Positions 21,197 through 30,308 of a stretch of 38,603 nt of DNA are shown piece by piece (within the stretch, counting starts at the first letter, position 1; every line of letters starts with the position of its first letter). A program made the position numbers and the translations under genes. The notes under the pieces are model-generated. The model saw only the letters and a list, made by a program, of their open reading frames with translations, made no database searches and was not told the origin of the DNA. Origin of the DNA: Thermanaeromonas sp. (GTDB lineage Bacteria > Bacillota > DSM-521 > Neomoorellales > Neomoorellaceae); NCBI RefSeq assembly GCF_021890735.1, contig NZ_JAKKUR010000013.1, forward strand, positions 1-38,603, in the 5' to 3' direction.

Positions 21197-22621
21197 CTAA
21201 TGGGTGGCCTCCTTGGTACGGGGAGTTTTTACCCACACCTGGGGCTGGCGGTTAAGCAATTTCATCACCGAGGCAGAGGTATAGGGTACGGGCAGGAAGA
21301 AGCTGGCTATGGGTAGAGCCAGAAGTTGCAAGGCGCCGAGGACCTGCTCGTACCACGGAACCGGGTCCATGAGGCGCCTGAAGTGGAAGAAGATGTAAAA
21401 TGTGAAAAGGAAGTAGAACACGAAAAGGTAATGTAAAAACTGGCGGACGCCTACAGGAAGTATTGAAGAGTCTAGATACCCGTTGAGACCCAAGATTAAA
21501 AAGCTAAGGGGTACCAGCACAGCACCCTGGTACAGGGTCCACTCACCCTGACCCTTCCAGAAAAGATTATATAGAAGAGGTGCGCGCTTACTCCAGTCGT
21601 ACTGGTAGGCCCAGCGGAATTTATCGCACACCTGGAGGTGGCCGCTGCCCCACCGCAGGCGCTGGCGGAAGAACGCCTGGAAGGTAGCAGGTGTCTGTTC
21701 GGTACTATAGAAGGGGAAATATTCCGCCCAGACCCCCGTCTCGAGATAAGCCCTTACCCCCAACTCCAGGTCTTCGGTCAAGGCGCGGTGGTCGTAGCCC
21801 CCGATCCTCTCTAACAGCCTGCGGCCGACGAAGAGGTTAGTGCCTCCCACAAAAGGTAGCTTCTTCATGAGCACGGGCATATACCATTTATGAGAGACGG
21901 CCTGGTAGAGGGCGGCCACTTTGGTAATAAAGCCTAGCTGGAAGAAATTGCGCACCTGGAATACCGGCCCCTGCCAGATCCTCTCCCGGGGGTCCTGCAA
22001 GTAGGACCAGGCTATATAAAGAAGCACCTTTTGTTCCGGGTGGCTTTCCGCGTCGTAAAAACCGCAGATGACGGTACGCGGGTCCACAAAGGACAGACCG
22101 TAGTTTAAAGCGCGGCCCTTAGTCGAAGGAACCTCCCGGCCCAGGCAGAAGCCCCGGAAGCGCCCGTCAAAATCGTAGGGCACCGTACAGTGTTTTAACT
22201 GGGGTACATCTTTACGGGTAGCAAATTCTTTGATCTTGGCTTCTACTACATCTTGCGTAGTAGGGCCTTGACCCCCTTCCCTCTGGCGGGCCAGAAGTTC
22301 TTTTTCGTCGGTGATGACTATGATTTCGTAGCGGTCTTTCGGATATTCGAGCGAGGCTAAATGCTCTATAGTGTTGGCTATCACCTCGGCTTCGTTGCGA
22401 GCCGGGACTAGGACGGAGAAAAACGGGAGCTCCATGCCTTTTGTCCGGGCCAGGGCTTCGACCCTTTCAATGCTTAAAGCCGGTCGCTTCCTCCAAAAAT
22501 TTTTTTCCGAATACCACATCCAGATAAAATATCTTAAAAACAGGAGGAAAAAGAGAACGTAAAACCCCATGGCGGCCAGGTACAACATTTGCGCCAGTTC
22601 TAGTCCCGTTTCCCAGTCCAT
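21197..22621 (-). CDS. Membrane-bound family 2 glycosyltransferase
   Basis: A 474-residue processive-type GT2 enzyme. One or two N-terminal membrane helices (residues 10-35) precede the GT-A domain from about 65 (FFSVLVPARNEAEVIANTIEHL). Nucleotide-sugar motifs are visible: CGFYDAESHPE (DxE-like), ALTEDLELGVRAY (TED) and FFRQRLRWGSGHLQVC (QxxRW-like). Several hydrophobic helices close the C-terminus. Enzymes of this type make beta-linked surface polysaccharides; the sugar cannot be inferred. It stands alone, divergent from the triple helix-turn-helix regulator. Confidence 0.87.
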   Translation of the reverse strand: MDWETGLELAQMLYLAAMGFYVLFFLLFLRYFIWMWYSEKNFWRKRPALSIERVEALARTKGMELPFFSVLVPARNEAEVIANTIEHLASLEYPKDRYEIIVITDEKELLARQREGGQGPTTQDVVEAKIKEFATRKDVPQLKHCTVPYDFDGRFRGFCLGREVPSTKGRALNYGLSFVDPRTVICGFYDAESHPEQKVLLYIAWSYLQDPRERIWQGPVFQVRNFFQLGFITKVAALYQAVSHKWYMPVLMKKLPFVGGTNLFVGRRLLERIGGYDHRALTEDLELGVRAYLETGVWAEYFPFYSTEQTPATFQAFFRQRLRWGSGHLQVCDKFRWAYQYDWSKRAPLLYNLFWKGQGEWTLYQGAVLVPLSFLILGLNGYLDSSILPVGVRQFLHYLFVFYFLFTFYIFFHFRRLMDPVPWYEQVLGALQLLALPIASFFLPVPYTSASVMKLLNRQPQVWVKTPRTKEATH

Positions 22622-22769
22622 ATCCCGTCGCCTCCATATTTTGGGTAATTCAACCGGATATAATTATAGCACTGACTGGAGCTATTACCAACGGGTAGAA
22701 CCTTTTCCTGCGGCAGTTTTCCCTATTTGCCCTTCTTCTATCCCTCTCTCGCAAAGGATATCAAAGCCA

Positions 22770-22799
22770 TTGACAACGCTCCTTGCAAGAGCCTATACT
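22770..22799 (+). promoter_or_regulatory. Promoter of the triple helix-turn-helix gene
   Basis: TTGACA (22770-22775), an 18-base spacer, TATACT (22794-22799), about 50 bases before the start codon. Another TACTATAG lies at about 22811. Confidence 0.6.
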
Positions 22800-22851
22800 G
22801 TCTTTAGTGATACTATAGCTTGCTTTTCAAAAATAGGTGGTATGAGCGAAA

Positions 22852-23607
22852 ATGAAAATCTGCGGTCAAAAGATACGTGAACTAAGGGAAGGAAGGGGCT
22901 ATTCCCTCCAGGACCTTGCCCAAAAAGCTAAGGTGTCGGTATCTTACCTTAGCGAAATAGAGCGGGGTACAAAAAGGCCTTCCCTTAAAACCCTGGAGCG
23001 CATAGCTCAAGCCTTAAACATCCCGCGGGACCAATTAGTTGAAGCGGACGGCCGGGGTTTAGAACTCGGGCAGCGGGTTCGCCTGTTCCGGGAAAGAGCA
23101 GGCCTATCCTTGACGGAGTTTGCTGCTAAAGTGGGCATTTCGCCATCTTATTTAAGTGAAATAGAGCGGGGTAACGTGTACCCCGCGGTGGATACCATAA
23201 AGAAGCTGGCGGAAGGCCTGCAGGTGCCTCTCAGCTCTTTGTGGGGGCAGGGCGAGACTTTAGGTCAGAAGCTCCGTATGGCCAGGGAAGAGCAGGGCTT
23301 GACCCAGGCCGAGCTGGCGAAGGCCGCAGGCGTTTCTGCTGGACTGGTGGGGCAGATTGAGCAGGGCAAAGTCCAGCCTTCCCTTAAGACCCTGGAGAAG
23401 CTCGGGGCAGTATTGGGGATTTCGCCCTGCTATTTTATTGCCGAAGATGCCGGGGTGGAGGAGATTTTGCACCAGATGAGCCCGGATGTCCGCTGCCTGC
23501 TTCTCGACCCTAAGGTTCAGGCCGTTTTACGGCTGGTCTGCAACTGTACGGAAAAGGAGCTCCGGTTTATCCTGAATTTTATTCAACTTTATAAGCGCAG
23601 CCATTAA
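22852..23607 (+). CDS. Transcriptional regulator with three tandem Xre-type helix-turn-helix domains
   Basis: A 251-residue protein with three Cro/CI-type domains in a row, at about residues 7-62, 73-130 and 137-195. The recognition helices are SYLSEIERGTKRPS, SYLSEIERGNVYPA and GLVGQIEQGKVQPS, so the first two are almost identical and the third has diverged. The C-terminal 50 residues (MSPDVRCLLLDPKVQAVLRLV and on) may serve dimerisation or sensing. Ligand and targets are unknown. Its stop codon overlaps that of the convergent ldh gene. Confidence 0.88.
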   Translation: MKICGQKIRELREGRGYSLQDLAQKAKVSVSYLSEIERGTKRPSLKTLERIAQALNIPRDQLVEADGRGLELGQRVRLFRERAGLSLTEFAAKVGISPSYLSEIERGNVYPAVDTIKKLAEGLQVPLSSLWGQGETLGQKLRMAREEQGLTQAELAKAAGVSAGLVGQIEQGKVQPSLKTLEKLGAVLGISPCYFIAEDAGVEEILHQMSPDVRCLLLDPKVQAVLRLVCNCTEKELRFILNFIQLYKRSH

Positions 23608-24557
23608 ATTTCAAGGGTCTCGATGACCTCCCGCAAGGTTTCCGCCGACCGCTGAAAGGCGAGTTTCTCTCCGGGAGCTAAGGGTAAGGGAAGCACCTTT
23701 ATCCTGCCCTCCCGGCCTACGATGCAAGGCAGGCTTAAAGCTACCTTATAGTTGATATCGTAGAGACCTTCGATTACGGTGGAGACGGTCAAAACCCGCC
23801 TTTCATCTCGCAGTATGGCTTCGCTTATTCTGGTTAGAGCCAAAGCTACGCCGTAGGAGGTATACCCTTTGCGCTGGATAATGTCGTAGGCGGCTTCACG
23901 TACCTGGTGGCTTACATCTGATTTAAAAAGGTCCCGGTCCACTTTTGCCTGAGGCAAGGGGAACTCCTCCAGCCATATACCGGCAATGTTGGCCAAGGTA
24001 AAGACCGGCACCTCGGTGTCTCCGTGTTCGCCGATGACGTAGGCATGGATGTTGCGGGGGTCCACCCCTACCCGCAGGCTCAAAAGGTGGCGGAAGCGCG
24101 CACTGTCCAGTACCGTACCCGAACCCAGGACCCGTGAGACAGGAAAGCCGGAGACCTTCCAGGCCACGTAAGTAAGGATGTCTACAGGGTTAGTTACCAT
24201 GAGGATTACGGTATCCGGACAGTAACGGATAACCTCGGGAAGGGTTTCTTTGACTAACTTGGTATTTCGGTGGACCAGGTCCAAGCGGGTTTCTCCGGGG
24301 CGCTGGTTGGCACCGGCGGTGAAGATGAGGATATCCGCACCCCTACAGTCGGCAGGTTCACCGGCCACGATCCTAACGGGGCGGATTAGGGTGGCCGCGT
24401 GGGAAAGATCCATGGCTTCGCCTTCCGCCTTGGACCGGTTTATGTCTACCAGAACTATTTCTCCTACGACGCCGCTAAAGAGCAGGGAAAAGGCCGTAGT
24501 CGCTCCTACGTGGCCGGCCCCGATTATGGCTACCTTGGCCGTACCCTGTTTGGGCAT
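23604..24557 (-). CDS. ldh: L-lactate dehydrogenase
   Basis: It interconverts pyruvate and L-lactate with NAD(H). The 317 residues have the Rossmann start VAIIGAGHVGATTAFSLL, VLVDINRSKAEGEAMDL with the NAD-selective aspartate, the loop TAGANQRPGETRLDL whose glutamine marks lactate rather than malate specificity, DILTYVAWKVSGFP, GSGTVLDSARFRHLL with the substrate arginine, and the catalytic histidine in IGEHGDTEVPVF. ATG start preceded by GGGGGGTC. It is divergent from a LysR regulator only 38 bases away, which might control it. Confidence 0.93.
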   Translation of the reverse strand: MPKQGTAKVAIIGAGHVGATTAFSLLFSGVVGEIVLVDINRSKAEGEAMDLSHAATLIRPVRIVAGEPADCRGADILIFTAGANQRPGETRLDLVHRNTKLVKETLPEVIRYCPDTVILMVTNPVDILTYVAWKVSGFPVSRVLGSGTVLDSARFRHLLSLRVGVDPRNIHAYVIGEHGDTEVPVFTLANIAGIWLEEFPLPQAKVDRDLFKSDVSHQVREAAYDIIQRKGYTSYGVALALTRISEAILRDERRVLTVSTVIEGLYDINYKVALSLPCIVGREGRIKVLPLPLAPGEKLAFQRSAETLREVIETLEI

Positions 24558-24595
24558 TTTTCAGACCCCCCTTGGAGAGGTAGGTTTGTTAGGCT

Positions 24596-25615
24596 GTGAA
24601 CCTTAACCTGCTGGAAACCTTTATTGTTACGGTAGAAAAGGGCACGCTTTCTGCTGCAGCCGAAGAGCTGCATCTTACCCAGCCAGCCGTCAGCAAGCAG
24701 CTTAAGGCCTTAGAAGAAATTTTGGGCTTGCGCCTTCTGGAGCGCTCCAGCAGGGAACTTAAGCTTACCCCAGGTGGCCAACTGTTTTACCGCCGGGCCC
24801 GGGAGATCTTGCGTCTTCTGGAGCAGACACGCCGGGAACTGGCGGAGATGAGCGGCTTGGTCCGGGGCAAGCTGATTTTGGGAGCAAGTACCATACCCGG
24901 GCATTATATACTGCCGCGGCTGATCGGACCTTTTAAAGATAAGTATCCCCAAGTAGAAGTTAAATTAGAAATAGGGGATTCCGAAGAGATCATCCATAAA
25001 TTAATGGGCGGCGAGATCGATCTGGGAGCAGTAGGTGTTGAGGAGCGAAGGCGCGGCCTGTTTTATCAGTACCTGGTAGAAGACGAACTTATATTGATAT
25101 TGCCCCGTGAGCACCCTTGGGCTAGAAAGCCCTCCCTTACCGTTCAAGACCTGGCCGAGGCATCGTGGGTCTGGCGAAAAGAGGGCTCGGGGACCAGGCG
25201 GTCGGCAGAGGAATTACTTAAGACCCATGGTTTCATTTTGCGGCCCGAGAAAATTGTAGCCGAGTTGGGGAGCACAGAAGCAGTGGTAAACGCCGTAGAG
25301 GCAGGATTGGGGGTCTCCCTGGTTAGCAGGTGGGCGGCAGAAAAATCCTTAAGCTTGGGCCGCATAGCTACTGTGCCTGTTGAAGGAGTCCGGCTTAAAA
25401 GGCACCTTTATTTAGTGCGCAAGTCCAGGCAACTGTCTCCTCCTGCTGCGGCCTTTGTAGAATTTGTAGAGGGCTGGCGGTTGGGGGGTTGTGGAAGCAG
25501 CTCCTTTGCCGCTGCTGGCAATCTGATAAATCAGTTTGATAGGGGAAGATTAGAGAATGGAAGCAGCCGGTATTGTATTGGCTGGCGGCAAGAGCACCCG
25601 CATGGGAAGAAATAA
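24596..25615 (+). CDS. LysR-family transcriptional regulator
   Basis: A 339-residue LysR protein. Residues 1-60 are the winged helix-turn-helix (LETFIVTVEKGTLSAAAEEL, QPAVSKQLKALEEILGLRLLE, LTPGGQLFYRRA). Residues of about 90-295 are the effector-binding domain (GKLILGASTIPGHYILPRLI, GEIDLGAVGVEERR, ILPREHPWA). This set resembles CysL-like regulators and some annotated with selenium or sulfur metabolism, but that is weak. The GTG start lies 38 bases from divergent ldh. The last 20 or so residues overlap mobA by 59 bases in another frame, which is unusual, and may mean the gene was recently extended. Confidence 0.9.
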   Translation: MNLNLLETFIVTVEKGTLSAAAEELHLTQPAVSKQLKALEEILGLRLLERSSRELKLTPGGQLFYRRAREILRLLEQTRRELAEMSGLVRGKLILGASTIPGHYILPRLIGPFKDKYPQVEVKLEIGDSEEIIHKLMGGEIDLGAVGVEERRRGLFYQYLVEDELILILPREHPWARKPSLTVQDLAEASWVWRKEGSGTRRSAEELLKTHGFILRPEKIVAELGSTEAVVNAVEAGLGVSLVSRWAAEKSLSLGRIATVPVEGVRLKRHLYLVRKSRQLSPPAAAFVEFVEGWRLGGCGSSSFAAAGNLINQFDRGRLENGSSRYCIGWRQEHPHGKK

Positions 25616-26168
25616 GGCCCTGCTCCCTTTAGGACAGGAGACGATGATAGGTAGAGTAGTGGGATTACTCAAGCTTATCTTTCCGGAAATAATTATTGTG
25701 ACTAACGAACCCGAGCTATACCGGGACCTGCAAGTTACTTTGGTCCGGGATGTAATCCCGGCTCAAGGGCCTCTAAGCGGAATCCATGCCGGGCTCTTGG
25801 CATCGCCTTACTGGTATAACTTTGTAGTCGCTTGCGACATGCCTTTTATTAATTTAGAACTGATAACTTTTATGGTAAAGGAAGCGCAGGGTTTTGACGG
25901 GGCGGTGCCGCGGCTCGGCGGGTTCTATCAGCCTTTGCATGCGGTGTATGGCCGGAGCTGTATAGAGCCCATTGAGGCTTGTCTTAAAAGAAAGCTCACT
26001 CAGGTCATCGCCTTTTATCCGGAGGTGCGGCTACGGGTTTTGGATGCTGATGACTTAGAGCGCTTCGGGGACCTGGAGACGGTGTTTTTTAACATAAATA
26101 CCCCGGGGGACCTGGAGCAAGCCAGGAGCAAGGTGGGAAAGGAAGGTGGGGGCGGGGCCGCGTCATGA
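25557..26168 (+). CDS. mobA: Molybdenum cofactor guanylyltransferase
   Basis: MobA adds GMP from GTP to molybdopterin, giving the MGD cofactor used by formate dehydrogenases and related enzymes. The 203 residues start AAGIVLAGGKSTRMGRNKAL, the nucleotide-binding signature. They continue with DVIPAQGPLSGIHAGLL and VVACDMPFI, whose aspartate binds Mg2+. The end, NINTPGDLEQAR, is typical. The ATG lies inside the end of the LysR gene and the stop overlaps moeA by ATGA, so mobA-moeA-mobB form one operon. Confidence 0.95.
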   Translation: MEAAGIVLAGGKSTRMGRNKALLPLGQETMIGRVVGLLKLIFPEIIIVTNEPELYRDLQVTLVRDVIPAQGPLSGIHAGLLASPYWYNFVVACDMPFINLELITFMVKEAQGFDGAVPRLGGFYQPLHAVYGRSCIEPIEACLKRKLTQVIAFYPEVRLRVLDADDLERFGDLETVFFNINTPGDLEQARSKVGKEGGGGAAS

Positions 26169-27364
26169 AGGAGCTTTTAGAATGGGAAGAAGCTTTATGC
26201 TTGCTGGAAGAGATTGTTACTCCTCTGACGCCGGTGAAAGTCCCTCTGGCTGACTCTGCGGGCCTTGTGCTGGCTGAGGAGATAACCTCTCCGGTACCCT
26301 TTCCCCCTTTTACACGATCAAGGGTGGATGGATATGCCCTGGGGCCCGTAGCAGGGGAAAGTTATCGTTTGGTAGGGGAAGTACCTGCAGGGGGGAAATA
26401 CCCTTATCCCTTAGGGCCGGGGGAGGCCGTACGCATTTTTACGGGTGCTCCCGTGCCCGTTGGTGCCGTAGGCGTGCTTCCGCAGGAATGGGCGAGGGAG
26501 GAAGAAGGGAGGCTTTACCCGGTTTCTTGTGCGGACGCCAGCGTATTGGCTTCGCTGGTCCAGAGGGAAGGAGAAGAGATAGGGCGGGGAGAAGAAGTAT
26601 TAAGGCCCGGTATCGTCTTGACGCCCGCGGAAATAGGCCTTCTAGCTGCGCTGGGGTTTAAAGAGGTAGCCGTCTACCCCCGGCCTCAAGTGGCGGTGAT
26701 GGCTGTGGGTAGCGAGTTGCGAGATGCCGATGAATACGGGGAAAATACTATACCCGGCAGTAATTTGTTTGCGCTAGAGGCCGGGCTAAAGTTGGAGGGG
26801 GTTAAAACTTTTTGCCTGCCCCCTTTACCCGATGATTTGGAGAGAGTGACTTCGAGTTTAAGGGAGATGATAAACTCGGTTGATTTGATAATAACGTCGG
26901 GAGGGACGGGAGAGGGGAAATATGACCTTACAGCCCGTGCGTTTCTGAAAGCCGGGGCCGAGCTCTTATTTACCAGGCTCAACTTCCGGCCGGGGGGACG
27001 GGTCATAATGGCCAGGAGGGGGCGGTGTTTTCTCGTGGGGCTGCCCGGTACGCCTTCGGCAGCGCTGGTATCCTTCTATCTTCTGGTCCGGCCATTATTA
27101 AGGGCTCTGGCCGGAAAAAATTTAAAACCTTGCCTGTGGAAGGGGATACTGGTAGAGGAATTCACTAAGGAAAGGCGCCAGCGGTATTTCCACTATGCCC
27201 GGGCTTGCAACAAGGAGGGCGTCTGGGAATTGATTCCGGTGAACCTAAAACAGGCTCCTCTGAAAGCTGGAGTAGGTGCCAATGCCCTGTTAGACCTTCC
27301 AGCGGGTAAGTGTTCTATAGACAAAGGTGTGGAATTAAATTTTGTACCCCTAAACTATATTTAA
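26165..27364 (+). CDS. moeA: Molybdopterin molybdotransferase, divergent MoeA
   Basis: MoeA inserts molybdate (or tungstate) into adenylylated molybdopterin. The 399 residues have the usual order: an N-terminal domain with FPPFTRSRVDGYALGP, a PAGG-type turn (EVPAGGKYPYPLGPGEAVRIFTGAPVP), VAVMAVGSEL, the MPT-binding SGGTGEGKYD and a C-terminal barrel. Two motifs differ from the usual consensus: SGGTGEGKYD rather than SGGVSVGDYD, and GLPGTPSAAL rather than GLPGNPVSA. It is therefore a diverged paralogue, perhaps for tungsten or an accessory role. ATGA overlap with mobA. Confidence 0.9.
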   Translation: MKELLEWEEALCLLEEIVTPLTPVKVPLADSAGLVLAEEITSPVPFPPFTRSRVDGYALGPVAGESYRLVGEVPAGGKYPYPLGPGEAVRIFTGAPVPVGAVGVLPQEWAREEEGRLYPVSCADASVLASLVQREGEEIGRGEEVLRPGIVLTPAEIGLLAALGFKEVAVYPRPQVAVMAVGSELRDADEYGENTIPGSNLFALEAGLKLEGVKTFCLPPLPDDLERVTSSLREMINSVDLIITSGGTGEGKYDLTARAFLKAGAELLFTRLNFRPGGRVIMARRGRCFLVGLPGTPSAALVSFYLLVRPLLRALAGKNLKPCLWKGILVEEFTKERRQRYFHYARACNKEGVWELIPVNLKQAPLKAGVGANALLDLPAGKCSIDKGVELNFVPLNYI

Positions 27365-27409
27365 AGAAGGGAGGCCAACGCCTGGTCAGCTTTGACCGGG
27401 AAGGAAGCG

Positions 27410-27904
27410 ATGACACCTATAATCTCTGTAGTAGGCAAGTCTGATGTGGGTAAGACTACTTTGCTGGTAAAGCTCATACCCGAACTTAAGGCGAGGGGAT
27501 ACCGCATAGCTACCATAAAACACGACACCCACGGCTTCGATATCGATAAGCCCGGCAAAGACACCTGGAAGCATGCGGAGGCAGGAGCAGATATCGTAGC
27601 CATATCCTCTCCTACGAAGGTGGCCGTTATCGAAAAAGTAGAGCAGGAACTTACTTTAGACGAGGTAGCTTCCCGTATTAAAGGGGTGGATTTAATAATA
27701 ACTGAAGGTTACAAGCGGGGGAACAAGCCCAAGATAGAAGTTCACCGTAAAGCAGTAGGGAAGGAGCTTCTCTGCACTGAAGAGGAGCTTCTGGCGGTGG
27801 TCACGGACGAACCTTTGCCTCTAAATGTCCCCCTTTTCGGGCTCGATGATGTAGCGGGGCTAGCCGACCTCATAGAAGCCAAAATTCTTAAACGTAAAGG
27901 TTAA
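27410..27904 (+). CDS. mobB: Molybdopterin-guanine dinucleotide biosynthesis adapter MobB
   Basis: A 164-residue P-loop GTP-binding protein that assists MobA. It has IISVVGKSDVGKTTLLVKLI (Walker A), the switch-like TIKHDTHGFDIDKPGKDTWKH, AGADIVAISS, and DLIITEGYKRGNKPKIEVHR. ATG 27410 is chosen because AAGGAAG precedes it and the family starts right at the P-loop strand. A TTG at 27392 would add six residues without a clear ribosome site. Third gene of the Mo-cofactor operon. Confidence 0.94.
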   Translation: MTPIISVVGKSDVGKTTLLVKLIPELKARGYRIATIKHDTHGFDIDKPGKDTWKHAEAGADIVAISSPTKVAVIEKVEQELTLDEVASRIKGVDLIITEGYKRGNKPKIEVHRKAVGKELLCTEEELLAVVTDEPLPLNVPLFGLDDVAGLADLIEAKILKRKG

Positions 27905-27932
27905 AAAGATATAACTTTTGAGGTGCAGCATT

Positions 27933-28601
27933 ATGGCCAGACCGCTGAGCGCCTATGATCGCGCCCTCTTGGAGCTGGAGCGGGATATCCTCCGCATGGG
28001 TGATCATGTAGAGGCCAGCGTGGCTAAAGCCCTGGAAGCCTTGAAAGAGCAGGATGTAGCCTTGGCCAGGCAGGTTATCGAAGAAGATGCCTTAACCGAC
28101 GATTGGAACTACGATATTGAAGAGAGAGCTTTGGAACTCATTTCCCTCCAACAACCTTTGGACAAGGACTTACGGATCCTGGCTACGGTGATGAGGGTGG
28201 GCAGGGAGCTCGAGCGCATCGGTGATTACGCCGTAAACATTGCAGAGGTAGCCTTGAGGCTGGCCGGCCAAGGACCTTACTTTAAACCTTTGGTCGACAT
28301 ACCCCGCATGAGCGAGCTTGCCCAGAACATGCTGCGCAGGAGCTTAGAATCTTTTGTGACGCGCAAGGTGGAGATCGCGAAAGAGGTTATAGCTTCTGAT
28401 GATGAAGTGGACCGGCTTTTTGAAAGCCTTTATGATGAGCTTGTAGGTTATATGAAAAAGGGCGCTCAGTATGTGGATCAGGCCAGTTATCTTGCGCTGG
28501 TTGCAAGATACTTAGAGCGTGTGGCGGATCATGCCGTGAACATAGCAGAGATGGTCATTTTCCGGGAGACAGGAGTCCGCCGCCCCGGGCGAGCGAAGTA
28601 A
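27933..28601 (+). CDS. phoU: Phosphate-signalling protein PhoU
   Basis: A 222-residue PhoU protein made of two three-helix repeats. The repeat motifs are ELERDILRMGDHVEASVAKALEAL with LARQVIEEDALTD and VGRELERIGDYAVNIAEVAL in the first half, and VIASDDEVDRLFESLYDEL with YLERVADHAVNIAEMVIF in the second. The ExxxD patterns bind metal clusters in known PhoU structures. It damps phosphate uptake and signalling. ATG 27933 is preferred over an upstream codon because GAGGTG precedes it. A phosphate symporter follows 26 bases later and no pst genes are near. Confidence 0.94.
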   Translation: MARPLSAYDRALLELERDILRMGDHVEASVAKALEALKEQDVALARQVIEEDALTDDWNYDIEERALELISLQQPLDKDLRILATVMRVGRELERIGDYAVNIAEVALRLAGQGPYFKPLVDIPRMSELAQNMLRRSLESFVTRKVEIAKEVIASDDEVDRLFESLYDELVGYMKKGAQYVDQASYLALVARYLERVADHAVNIAEMVIFRETGVRRPGRAK

Positions 28602-28627
28602 TAAACTTATAGGGAGGCTTCTGGTGG

Positions 28628-30232
28628 GTGAGCTTTTTTCTTTTTTTAACCAGCCTTGTGGGCGGGTTGGCCCTTTTTATTTTTGGGACCAACCTGATAA
28701 GCGACGGATTGAGGAAAGCGGCGGCCCTTGAAGTACAGAAGATACTGGGGACTTTCACCCGCAACCGGATCGCCGGGATGTTGGTGGGCTTGGTAGTAAC
28801 CGTTTTCCTGCAGACCAGCGCGGTGACCAGTGTTCTTCTGGTGGGGTTTGTTAGTGCAGGGCTTATGACTTTGGAACAGGCTTTAGGGGTGATTTTGGGC
28901 GCTGCTATAGGGTCTACCGTCACCGTGCAGCTTATTGTATTCCGGATTACCGATTACGCTCCCTGGGCCTTAGTTTTAGGGCTTCTCCCTTACCTTTTGG
29001 CCAGGCGGCGCAGGTGGCGTTACCTAGGACAGGCGGTAGTAGGGTTCGGCCTCTTATTTTACGGGGTAGCGACCATGTCTTCGGCAGTCCAGCCCTTGAA
29101 GGATTACCCGGGCTGGGTCGTTGAGATGCAGCATTTGGCCTCCCGCCCGTGGCTTTTATTTGTAGCGGCTACTTTATTTACTGCTATTGTTCAAAGTAGT
29201 GCCGCTCCGGTAGCGCTGGCTATTTCCCTTGCCGGGCAGGAGGCCCTCTCTCTGGAGCCTGCTTTGGCCGTAGTATTAGGCGCTAATGTAGGTACTACTG
29301 CTACGGGGATTCTGTCCAGCCTGGGGGCTTCTTGGGAAGCCAAGCGGGTGGCCTGGGGCCATTTCTTTTTTAAAGTGACAGGAGCTCTGCTTTTCTTGCC
29401 TTTTTTATCCGGTTATGCTCGCCTGTTGGAGTGGACATCTCCCGACCTGCCCCGCCAGATCGCCAACGGCCACACCATTTTTAACGTAGTTAACATGCTT
29501 ATTTTCCTCCCCTTTACTCCTTATATGAGCAAGATTTTAGAAAGGCTTTTGCCTGAGCAACCTAAAGAAGAGAAAATAGCCAAATACCTGGATGAAACCC
29601 TTTTGGAGGTTCCAGAGCTGGCTTTAAGCAGGGTCCGCCAGGAGATTTTGCGTATGGCAGGTATCATTCGGGGAAAGATGTTTCCCCAGGCGATGCAACC
29701 CCTTCCCTTACGGGAAGAAGGGCTGCTCCGTAAACTTAAGGAAGTTGATGACGTGCTGGATTTTCTTTACCAGGCCATTGCGAGATACCTGGCCCGTATT
29801 TCCCCGGGAGATGAGAGGGAAGAAGTGGAGAAGGCCCGCCTGCTCTATATAGCCAATGACCTGGAGCACATAGGAGATGTTATGGTTCAAATAGCCCGGC
29901 AGTGGCGGAAGATGGAGGAGAGTGGTCTTGTATTTTCTGTTGAGGGGCAGTCCGAAATGGAGGAGATGTATAAGCTGGTACAGGAAAATTTTGACAAGGC
30001 TGTAGAGGCTTTCGCTTCCGTAGATCATAACCTGGCCGTGCAGGTTATAAAGCAGCATCCCGCACTCCTTAAGATGGAAAAGACCTTGCGTTTTAACCAT
30101 TTCCAGAGGCTGCAGCAAGAAAACCGTTTAAGTCTGGAGACTACGGCCGTGCATATGGACCTTATAAACTATCTTTTGCGTGTCAACAGCCATACGGTAA
30201 GCATCGCCCAGGCGGTCCTGGGGATCATTTAA
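28628..30232 (+). CDS. Na+/phosphate cotransporter with PhoU-like C-terminus
   Basis: A 534-residue NptA/PNaS-type symporter. Two homologous membrane halves contain the QSS-type signatures ([22 protein letters not shown] and [19 protein letters not shown]), with [13 protein letters not shown] and [12 protein letters not shown]. Residues of about 335-530 are a cytoplasmic PhoU-like helical domain ([20 protein letters not shown]). It imports phosphate with sodium. The GTG start has GGGAGG upstream. Pairing with phoU suggests joint control of phosphate uptake. Confidence 0.93.
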   Translation: MSFFLFLTSLVGGLALFIFGTNLISDGLRKAAALEVQKILGTFTRNRIAGMLVGLVVTVFLQTSAVTSVLLVGFVSAGLMTLEQALGVILGAAIGSTVTVQLIVFRITDYAPWALVLGLLPYLLARRRRWRYLGQAVVGFGLLFYGVATMSSAVQPLKDYPGWVVEMQHLASRPWLLFVAATLFTAIVQSSAAPVALAISLAGQEALSLEPALAVVLGANVGTTATGILSSLGASWEAKRVAWGHFFFKVTGALLFLPFLSGYARLLEWTSPDLPRQIANGHTIFNVVNMLIFLPFTPYMSKILERLLPEQPKEEKIAKYLDETLLEVPELALSRVRQEILRMAGIIRGKMFPQAMQPLPLREEGLLRKLKEVDDVLDFLYQAIARYLARISPGDEREEVEKARLLYIANDLEHIGDVMVQIARQWRKMEESGLVFSVEGQSEMEEMYKLVQENFDKAVEAFASVDHNLAVQVIKQHPALLKMEKTLRFNHFQRLQQENRLSLETTAVHMDLINYLLRVNSHTVSIAQAVLGII

Positions 30233-30308
30233 AAGTTGCACCCGGGGTGGTCATGTTGTATTCTTAAGTCGGCAGGAAAATGAATGGAAGCAGGGAGGTA
30301 CGTTTTTC

